Below, one piece after another: positions 1 through 5,428 of a stretch of DNA of 5,428 nucleotides. The position numbers and the translations under genes were made by a program. Where the stretch lies: the NCBI GenBank assembly GCA_024278435.1, contig JAJRTD010000298.1:1-5428 (forward strand), read 5' to 3'. The stretch is from Gammaproteobacteria bacterium. Lineage in GTDB: Bacteria; Pseudomonadota; Gammaproteobacteria; SZUA-229. The notes beneath the pieces are model-generated. The model searched no databases and was not told where the DNA came from. It saw only the letters and a list, made by a program, of their open reading frames with translations. Every line of letters starts with the position of its first letter. Position 1 is the stretch's first letter.

Positions 1-474
1 AAAGCCACCATCGGTGTCGCCGCCTACAGCTGGAACAATGACGGCGACAACAACAGCTACACGCCAAACGCAAGCAAAAAAGCCGATATAGATTCTGTCA
101 CCGGCCTGGAAATCAGCGGTGCCTTCCGCGCAGCCGGGTTTTCAGTCGACGCTGAATACAACTCGTTTAATGCCGATACGGTTGAAAAAGGATTTAACGG
201 CGGCCTGTACAAGAACGGCTCAACCACGCTGACCAATGCGGCCGTTGAAGGTGGTTACATGTTCGGCAATACAATCGAGGTCGTTGCCGGTTACCAGAAA
301 CAGGACGCAGACGGTTATGCCACCGCATGGAACCGGACTTCTGTCGGCCTTAACTGGTTCATCAACAAGCATGATACCAAGGTACAGATGACCTACCGCA
401 AGGGCGAAAACCTGAACGGTATTGAGAACAAAAACGAAGACGAACTGTACCTACAGGGCCAGTTCGTTTTCTAG
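1..474 (+). CDS. C-terminal part of an outer-membrane porin (phosphate-selective porin O/P-like), 5' end outside the window
   Basis: The reading frame is open from base 1 to the TAG at 472-474, giving 157 residues with no start inside the window; the rest of the gene lies to the left. The sequence alternates short amphipathic beta-strands (for example GLEISGAFRAAGFSVDAEY and TIEVVAGYQKQ) with Asn/Asp/Gly-rich loops, as in outer-membrane barrels. It ends in QFVF, the C-terminal aromatic residue expected of a BAM-complex substrate. The order 'GGYMFGN-TIEVVAGY ... SVGLNWFINKHDTKVQMTY ... LYLQGQFVF' matches my memory of the last strands of phosphate-selective porin O/P family proteins (OprO/OprP-like). 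The family assignment is therefore by pattern; the actual substrate, phosphate or another anion, cannot be told from this fragment. A general Gram-negative porin is the alternative. The gene probably ends transcriptionally at the strong hairpin at 665-714. Confidence 0.8.
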   Translation, partial: KATIGVAAYSWNNDGDNNSYTPNASKKADIDSVTGLEISGAFRAAGFSVDAEYNSFNADTVEKGFNGGLYKNGSTTLTNAAVEGGYMFGNTIEVVAGYQKQDADGYATAWNRTSVGLNWFINKHDTKVQMTYRKGENLNGIENKNEDELYLQGQFVF

Positions 475-490
475 GAAGCCTCTGAATAAT

Positions 491-580
491 GGTATTTTGA
501 GCGAAGTCGAAAAATCCTGTATCTCGCAGCCAGTTGCCGGCACAGTGGTACAAGATCACCCAGCTTCGCCCGGGATGACA
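491..580. repeat. Intergenic repeat, copy A
   Basis: This 90-base copy pairs with the one at 769-858 without any net length change. The left ends (493-514 against 771-792) agree at 19 of 22 bases around the core TTTTGAGCGAAGTC, and the right ends (571-580 against 849-858) agree at 8 of 10 around GGATGACA; the middle has diverged. The two ends of each copy are roughly inverted relative to one another (left GGTATTTTG, right GGGATGACA). That resembles the widespread 'TGTCATTCTGAGCGAAG'-type intergenic repeats seen in many proteobacterial genomes, an attribution made from memory. It begins only 17 bases after the porin stop codon and so sits between the gene and its probable terminator. Confidence 0.65.
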
Positions 581-664
581 GAGCACTACTTGCTCAGGGT
601 TTTCCAAGACTTCATTAAAGATATGGATTGAATGGACTCCTGCTTGCCAGGGATGGCTTTTTTC

Positions 665-714
665 GGGGCCGGCAGTGATAACAAACCTGTTATCACTGCC
701 GGCCCCATTTTTTT
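665..714 (+). terminator. Strong intrinsic terminator after the porin gene
   Basis: A perfect 19-base-pair stem (665-683 with 688-706, starting GGGGCCGGCAGTG) closes a four-base AACC loop. It is followed by A and then seven T residues (708-714). The T tract lies only on the + strand side; on the - strand the stem is followed by A residues, so it should act on + strand transcription, that is, on the porin message. The 190 bases between the porin stop and this stem are unusually long and contain repeat copy A. Confidence 0.93.
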
Positions 715-768
715 ACGCTTCTCCTGCCATTGTAAAAATATTAATGATATAAAGAACCACTGGTTATT

Positions 769-858
769 GTTATTTTGAACGAAGTCAAACAACATTGTAA
801 TCCGTGGCTTTCCAATAGCATAATGGTTTAAGATCTCTCGTCTGCTTGCTGGATAACA
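769..858. repeat. Intergenic repeat, copy B
   Basis: This is the second, more decayed copy of the 90-base repeat at 491-580, in the same orientation and offset by exactly 278 bases. Its own ends are still inverted: TTGTTAT at 767-773 pairs perfectly with ATAACAA at 853-859, suggesting that the true element boundary is 767-859. The core TTTTGAACGAAGTC differs from copy A by a single base. The strong terminator lies between the two copies. It has no coding capacity; it could be a small non-autonomous mobile element (MITE-like) or a palindromic extragenic repeat. Confidence 0.62.
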
Positions 859-884
859 AAAAGCATATAAATCAGAAGCTCTAT

Positions 885-908
885 AAACAGATGAATATTC
901 ATCTGTTT
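885..908. promoter_or_regulatory. Perfect 24-base palindrome upstream of ettA, possible operator
   Basis: Bases 885-896 (AAACAGATGAAT) are the exact reverse complement of 897-908, with no central spacer; the symmetry breaks at 884/909. Its right half overlaps the position where the -35 element of the ettA promoter would lie (about 898-904). That is where a dimeric repressor would be expected to bind. The half-sites do not match LexA, Fur or the spaced ArgR box. In RNA it could also fold into a hairpin, but no T tract follows, so a terminator is unlikely. The binding role is inference; the palindrome itself is plain in the sequence. Confidence 0.5.
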
Positions 909-927
909 CGGCAATATTCAGTATAAT
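898..927 (+). promoter_or_regulatory. Probable sigma-70 promoter of ettA
   Basis: A perfect -10 hexamer TATAAT sits at 922-927. The best upstream partner is TTCATC at 898-903 (3 of 6 matches to TTGACA) with an 18-base spacer, so the -35 is weak. Initiation would fall near 934, giving a leader of about 39 bases before the ATG at 973. The weak -35 lies inside the palindrome at 885-908, which is consistent with control by a bound protein, though this is not demonstrated. Confidence 0.5.
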
Positions 928-972
928 CAGCATAAATTTTAACTACCTGTTTTTTTCTCAAGGGCATTATTT

Positions 973-2640
<1,668 letters not shown>

Positions 2641-2706
2641 ACCGGCAAACGGCAAACGAACCACCTGGTCGGCACCTTGCATTTCGAACCGGTCTAAAAG
2701 TGCGCG

Positions 2707-2736
2707 GCTATTTGCAGCGATTATCGCTTAAATAGC
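2707..2736. other. Hairpin downstream of ettA
   Basis: GCTATTT (2707-2713) pairs with AAATAGC (2730-2736), and inside it AGCGA (2716-2720) pairs with TCGCT (2724-2728) around a TTA loop, with a small GC/T internal bulge. No T run follows (the next bases are AACTAACC), so it is not a standard intrinsic terminator. It is the best candidate for a structured 3' end of the ettA message, because nothing better is visible in 2641-2833. Confidence 0.4.
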
Positions 2737-2758
2737 AACTAACCGGCAGTTTTCAACT

Positions 2759-2787
2759 AGAATCTGTAAATCAGCTGATTCTTTACA
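2759..2787. promoter_or_regulatory. Nested inverted repeats upstream of the GGDEF-EAL gene, possible operator
   Basis: Three overlapping symmetries occupy 29 bases: AGAATC (2759-2764) with GATTCT (2777-2782), TGTAAA (2765-2770) with TTTACA (2782-2787), and the perfect 12-base palindrome AATCAGCTGATT (2769-2780). They end 46 bases before the start codon at 2834, so they lie in the promoter or leader of that gene. TTTACA could itself serve as a -35, but I find no good -10 at the right distance. A regulator site is inference only. Confidence 0.35.
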
Positions 2788-2833
2788 AAAGACAGCGCAA
2801 TACTCTGTTCGAGAGAAATGATTTACAAAGAAA

Positions 2834-4429
2834 ATGGCATCATCACACGCAAAAAACGAATTAACCCGGCATGAAGCGCAAAATGCTTTACTACTGGGTA
2901 TTAACCTTGAAACAGACAGTAAACAGAGCATAAGGCATTTCGTAAAAGTCGCTATTCAGACCTTTGATTTCATCTGCGCACATATCTATCAGCTGGAAAC
3001 TAACAACAATAAAATAAAGGTCATCGACCATACAACCATCGTAAACGGCAGCGAACGCAGTGAAGCCGACACCGCTTCACTGCAATACATCATTACACGA
3101 TCCCTTAGCACTCCCTCCTGTATCGTCGCCACTGAAAATAATGCTTATTTCGGTTTTTTACTTAAAGCCTGCAGCACCGTTGTGATTTTTGAAAACTCAA
3201 CGGAACAGGGTCGGGAAAAACTGGAGAATATTTTCAACAAACCGGTACAAAAACTTGAATCGTTCTGTACACTGCTATCAAAAAACCCGGAGCATAAGAA
3301 CAGCAGCCAGCAGGATGAGGAGAACAAACTTGATCAACTTACCCAGTTACCGGACCGCCGTGAATTTAAGTATACCCTTTTAAAAATCCTTTCCACCGCG
3401 ATCCGGCAGAATTATTTCGGCGCCGTTATCTATCTGAATATCGATAACTTTAAATTCATCAATAACTCCATCGGCCACTCCACCGGTGACCTGGTTATCA
3501 GCGAAATAGCCGAACGCCTTAAAAAACTGTGCCGGGCCGGCGACCATATATTTCGAATGGGTGGCGATGAGTTTGTTTTTATCCTCAACCACCTCGGCGA
3601 TGACATCGACAGTGCAACCATAACCACGCAGAACATAACCAGCCGCATTATGAACAGAATGCGTGAACCCGTTAAAATGGGCGCCAAGGATCTGCATTTA
3701 ACATCAAGTATCGGCATCAGTGTTTTCCCCTCGTTAAACCCCGAGGACAATGACAGCGAGGGCATACTCAAGCAGGCCAATATGGCGATGTATAATGCCA
3801 AAAAGCGTGGTAAAAACTGCCTGACCTTTTTCAACCAGGAACTGCAGCATACCGCGAACGAACATTTTATTATCTACAACCAGCTGACCACCGCGATGGA
3901 AAAGGATGAATTCTCACTGGTCTACCAGCCGCTGGTCGATACAGAAGAAAACATTATCGGCGCCGAGGCACTGATTCGCTGGCACAATGACGAACTGGGC
4001 AATGTCCCACCGGACAGGTTTATTCACCTGACCGAGGAAAGCAGCCTGATTCTTGAAATCGGCGACTGGGTAATAGAAACCGCCTGCCAGTTTGTTAAAC
4101 AGATAAAATCCCTGAACCGGGATCACGACAAATTCAAATACGTCAGCATTAATGTCAGCCCCAAGCAGCTGTCACATCCTGACTTTGTTAACAAGGTCAA
4201 CAAGATAATACAGAAGACCGGCATAAACCCGTCCGATATACGCCTGGAATTTACCGAAAACCTGCTGTCTGAGGATATTGAAAAAACCATTACCAATATG
4301 AAACGGCTGAATGATAACAATATCGAGTTCCTGCTGGATGATTTCGGAACCGGCTACTCATCACTATCCTATCTTTACAAGCTACCCATCAGCGCAATCA
4401 AAATTGACAAGTCTTTTGTCAGCAGCTAA
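2834..4429 (+). CDS. GGDEF-EAL cyclic-di-GMP enzyme, truncated by an in-frame TAA
   Basis: The 531-residue product starts at the first ATG after an in-frame stop at 2819-2821; the ribosome binding site is poor (AAAG at 2827-2830). Residues 1-160 form a non-catalytic N-terminal region, perhaps a degenerate GAF-like sensor, with no signal peptide or membrane segment, so the protein should be cytosolic. The GGDEF domain (about 165-335) keeps GGDEF at 243-247 and the inhibitory I-site RAGD at 234-237, so cyclic-di-GMP synthesis looks possible. The EAL domain (from about 345) keeps EAL at 378-380, Asn440 (INVSPKQL), Glu472/Glu475 (LEFTEN), Asp502-Asp503 (DDFGTGYSS) and Lys523 (KIDKSF). It stops at Ser531, before the EGVET and QGY motifs that supply further active-site residues and the end of the TIM barrel. 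The remainder lies in the same frame at 4430-4651. As read, the EAL half is probably misfolded or inactive. Confidence 0.88.
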   Translation: MASSHAKNELTRHEAQNALLLGINLETDSKQSIRHFVKVAIQTFDFICAHIYQLETNNNKIKVIDHTTIVNGSERSEADTASLQYIITRSLSTPSCIVATENNAYFGFLLKACSTVVIFENSTEQGREKLENIFNKPVQKLESFCTLLSKNPEHKNSSQQDEENKLDQLTQLPDRREFKYTLLKILSTAIRQNYFGAVIYLNIDNFKFINNSIGHSTGDLVISEIAERLKKLCRAGDHIFRMGGDEFVFILNHLGDDIDSATITTQNITSRIMNRMREPVKMGAKDLHLTSSIGISVFPSLNPEDNDSEGILKQANMAMYNAKKRGKNCLTFFNQELQHTANEHFIIYNQLTTAMEKDEFSLVYQPLVDTEENIIGAEALIRWHNDELGNVPPDRFIHLTEESSLILEIGDWVIETACQFVKQIKSLNRDHDKFKYVSINVSPKQLSHPDFVNKVNKIIQKTGINPSDIRLEFTENLLSEDIEKTITNMKRLNDNNIEFLLDDFGTGYSSLSYLYKLPISAIKIDKSFVSS

Positions 4430-4651
4430 ACAAATGATGACATTGAAAACAAGGTGATTGTTGACACCATTATCGCCATGTCAGAAAAAATGAAACTGCA
4501 CTGTATCGTTGAAGGCGTTGAAACCCGCAAGAGCGCCGACTACTTTATCGACAAAAAAGTCTATGCCATTCAGGGTTATTTCTACCACACACCGATGCAG
4601 GGTGAAAAACTGCTTAGCCTGCTGCGTGATGAACAGGAAGTAAATACATAG
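4430..4651 (+). pseudogene. Detached C-terminal end of the EAL domain, downstream of the in-frame stop
   Basis: These 73 codons continue exactly the frame of the preceding gene and end at TAG 4649-4651. They encode the missing end of the EAL barrel: IVEGVET (558-564 of the unbroken numbering) and QGYFYHTPM (580-588), with the conserved Glu560 and Gln580. Restoring one sense codon at 4427-4429 would give a 605-residue GGDEF-EAL protein of ordinary size. An independent start is unlikely: the GTG at 4454 and the ATG at 4478 have no usable ribosome binding site, and a 50-70 residue piece of TIM barrel should not fold alone. There are no further stops or frameshifts, so the break is recent, a sequencing error, or a site of stop-codon readthrough. 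Confidence 0.82.
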
Positions 4652-4697
4652 GTCTGGAACGGCCTATGTAAACGGCACAGGAAATTTTTCTGTGTCG
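4645..4697. terminator. Two adjacent hairpins in the convergent spacer, possible weak bidirectional terminator
   Basis: The first hairpin pairs TACATAGG (4645-4652, overlapping the TAG stop) with CCTATGTA (4663-4670) around a ten-base loop. The second pairs 4673-4680 (CGGCACAG) with 4690-4697 (CTGTGTCG), eight pairs with one G-T wobble, around GAAATTTTT. They lie between the tail-to-tail GGDEF-EAL and PilZ-like genes, where transcription from both sides must end. Neither is followed by a proper T tract on either strand, so classical intrinsic termination is uncertain. Confidence 0.4.
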
Positions 4698-4731
4698 AGA
4701 GTGGATGTATACAGGAAGTACAGCTTAAGGA

Positions 4732-5049
4732 TTACGATCTATTTGCCGCATGAAGGGAATAAAAACCGTCCAGCACGCTGAAACCGTATGCGGACTGATC
4801 ATTACCGATTTCCTCGGTATAGCAGATGCGACCCAGTACTTCCTGGGAATAGCCATCCGGAAAACGCAACAGCACCTGCACCCGGTCTTCAAGCGTCAGG
4901 ATCACGTCAGAAATAAAGCGAAAACCGCCCTTACCGATATTCTCAATATAATGCGACTTCTGGGAAAGGTGACTTTGCACTTCTCCATTGATAATTAATA
5001 TTTGAATACAATAGCCTTCTGCCGAGGAACGATCCTGATTGCGTGTCAT
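4732..5049 (-). CDS. PilZ-domain-like protein, degenerate ligand motif
   Basis: This 105-residue soluble protein has the outline of a single-domain PilZ protein. It has the beta-strand HYIENIGKGGFRF (33-45) where PilZ domains carry (D/N)xSxxG, then VQVLLRFPDG (58-66) and a final EVLGRICYTEE-AYGFSVLDGF (70-96). PilZ proteins bind cyclic-di-GMP and pass the signal to motility, pili or polysaccharide machinery. Here Asn37 and Gly42 are kept, but the serine is Gly39 and the preceding RxxxR is absent (QKSHYIEN), so ligand binding is doubtful. The ATG at 5049 is the only one; an in-frame stop (5068-5070) lies just upstream, and no Shine-Dalgarno sequence is visible. It converges on the GGDEF-EAL gene and lies 142 bases downstream of rarA on the same strand. 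The PilZ call is by pattern and moderately sure; the specific function is unknown. Confidence 0.68.
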   Translation of the reverse strand: MTRNQDRSSAEGYCIQILIINGEVQSHLSQKSHYIENIGKGGFRFISDVILTLEDRVQVLLRFPDGYSQEVLGRICYTEEIGNDQSAYGFSVLDGFYSLHAANRS

Positions 5050-5191
5050 TATTATACATCTGATTATTTAAATTACTGATTAAGTATAGTTAAGAAAAAG
5101 CAATATATACTCAGGCGGCCTGATTTATACTGATTTTTTATACACTTAGAGTCAGAACATGTCTATCAGATTACCTGAACAGGAGTAGGCA
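5050..5191 (-). promoter_or_regulatory. AT-rich spacer between rarA and the PilZ-like gene, likely containing the latter's promoter
   Basis: On the - strand there are several -10-like hexamers (TATACT at 5088-5083, TATAAT at 5056-5051) but no well-spaced -35. The TATAAT ends one base before the PilZ-like ATG, too close to drive a message containing that codon. The hexamer AATCAG (CTGATT on +) occurs four times, at 5060-5065, 5076-5081, 5120-5125 and 5130-5135. A short palindrome TCAGGC-G-GCCTGA lies at 5111-5123. I see no clear terminator for rarA, so readthrough into the PilZ-like gene is possible. Confidence 0.35.
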
Positions 5192-5428
5192 CTACTGATC
5201 TGAAGGTTTTTTGTGCGCTGTATTCAACTGTCGAAGATGTTCAAGCTTCTCTTTTATCTTCAGTTCAAGACCGCGGTCAACCGGATGATAATACTCACGC
5301 TCGCCCATAGTTTCAGGGAAATAAGTCTCACCGGCAGCAAAGGCTTCTGCCTCATCATGTGCGTAGCGGTAGTCTTTGCCATAACCCAGATCCTTCATAA
5401 ACCGGGTCGGTGCATTGCGCAGGTGCTC
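5192..5428 (-). CDS. rarA: C-terminal part of replication-associated recombination protein RarA (MgsA), 5' end outside the window
   Basis: The frame is open from the right edge to the TAG at 5194-5192, giving 78 residues. It begins [20 protein letters not shown], continues with [18 protein letters not shown] and then [17 protein letters not shown]. These are the distinctive C-terminal motifs of RarA/MgsA, a AAA+ ATPase of the clamp-loader-like class that forms tetramers, interacts with single-stranded DNA-binding protein and acts at stalled replication forks (WRNIP1/Mgs1 homologue). This part belongs to the C-terminal oligomerisation region; the ATPase motifs lie outside the window. The ATG at 5398 inside it is an internal methionine (Met-Lys-Asp-Leu), not the start. 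The final tail [10 protein letters not shown] is ordinary, variable sequence. Nothing suggests damage. Confidence 0.93.
   Translation of the reverse strand, partial: EHLRNAPTRFMKDLGYGKDYRYAHDEAEAFAAGETYFPETMGEREYYHPVDRGLELKIKEKLEHLRQLNTAHKKPSDQ

Larger units (their letters stand above)
475..972. other. 498-base gene-free region between the porin and ettA
   Basis: I see no credible gene here on either strand. Open frames in it run through a terminator hairpin and two repeat copies, have no ribosome binding site and resemble no protein family. From left to right it holds repeat copy A (491-580), a stretch of unclear origin (581-664), an intrinsic terminator (665-714), repeat copy B (769-858), a perfect palindrome (885-908), a probable ettA promoter (898-927), a T-rich tract (950-957) and the ettA ribosome binding site (960-964). 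Confidence 0.8.

Noticed and set aside
362..607. 81-codon open frame on the - strand over the porin end and repeat copy A
   Set aside because: It is antisense to a clear porin C-terminus, and the rest is translated repeat (GFFDFAQN), a common spurious ORF type.
585..655. Possible third copy of the intergenic repeat (GGACTCCTGCTTGCCAGGGATGG near 632-655)
   Set aside because: It has only a loose resemblance to repeat right ends, with no matching left end and no alignable core; the support is too weak to list.
885..908. LexA or ArgR operator at the 24-base palindrome
   Set aside because: The CTGT/ACAG ends are in the opposite order to a LexA box, and TGAAT/ATTCA here has no four-base spacer as required by the ArgR box.
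586..933. 115-codon open frame on the - strand in the porin-ettA spacer
   Set aside because: It runs through the perfect terminator hairpin and repeat copy B, has no ribosome binding site and shows no protein-like motif; its segment FDFVQNNNNQ is just the translated repeat.
4454..4651. Independent 65-codon gene starting at GTG 4454
   Set aside because: It is in the same frame as the interrupted GGDEF-EAL gene, encodes only the end of an EAL barrel and has no usable ribosome binding site; it is better read as the detached end of the broken gene.
4750..4998. 82-codon open frame on the + strand opposite the PilZ-like gene
   Set aside because: The opposite strand gives a PilZ-like fold with a plausible start, whereas this frame has no recognisable motif or ribosome binding site.
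5051..5056. Perfect TATAAT on the - strand as promoter of the PilZ-like gene
   Set aside because: It ends one base before the ATG at 5049, so transcription would start inside the coding region; there is also no -35 at a suitable distance.

Overview
The window reads as chromosomal DNA from a Gram-negative bacterium, most likely a gammaproteobacterium. The evidence is an outer-membrane porin ending in an aromatic residue, an EttA of exactly the Escherichia coli length (555 residues) and near-identical architecture, and a RarA C-terminus of proteobacterial type. The genus cannot be told from the sequence. There are no rRNA or tRNA genes, no CRISPR array, no recognisable transposase and no phage genes.

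Layout, left to right. (1) 1-474, + strand: the last 157 codons of an outer-membrane beta-barrel protein resembling the phosphate-selective porin O/P family. (2) 475-972: a 498-base gene-free stretch. It holds two copies of a 90-base intergenic repeat (491-580 and 769-858), a very strong intrinsic terminator (665-714), a perfect 24-base palindrome (885-908), and a probable promoter with a perfect -10 hexamer (922-927) for the next gene. (3) 973-2640, + strand: ettA, the ABC-F translational throttle ATPase, complete, with an unusual Thr-to-Ile change beside the second Walker B motif. (4) 2641-2833: a short spacer with one hairpin and a nested set of inverted repeats, but no convincing terminator. 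(5) 2834-4651, + strand: a GGDEF-EAL cyclic-di-GMP gene broken by one in-frame TAA at 4427-4429. The upstream 531 residues keep an intact GGDEF motif and I-site. The last 73 codons, which carry two conserved EAL-domain motifs, lie beyond the stop in the same frame. (6) 4652-4731: a convergent spacer with two adjacent hairpins. (7) 4732-5049, - strand: a 105-residue PilZ-like protein with a degenerate ligand motif. (8) 5050-5191: an AT-rich spacer. (9) 5192-5428, - strand: the C-terminal 78 residues of RarA, running off the right edge.

The one functional theme linking neighbours is cyclic-di-GMP. A synthase/hydrolase gene faces a PilZ-like gene tail to tail, and both look altered: the first has lost the end of its EAL domain, and the second lacks the usual PilZ arginines and serine. 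The porin, ettA and rarA look like ordinary unrelated housekeeping genes. I found no convincing new multi-gene system. The items most worth a second look are the in-frame stop in the GGDEF-EAL gene, the paired repeats, the 24-base palindrome in front of ettA, and the altered Walker B neighbourhood in EttA.
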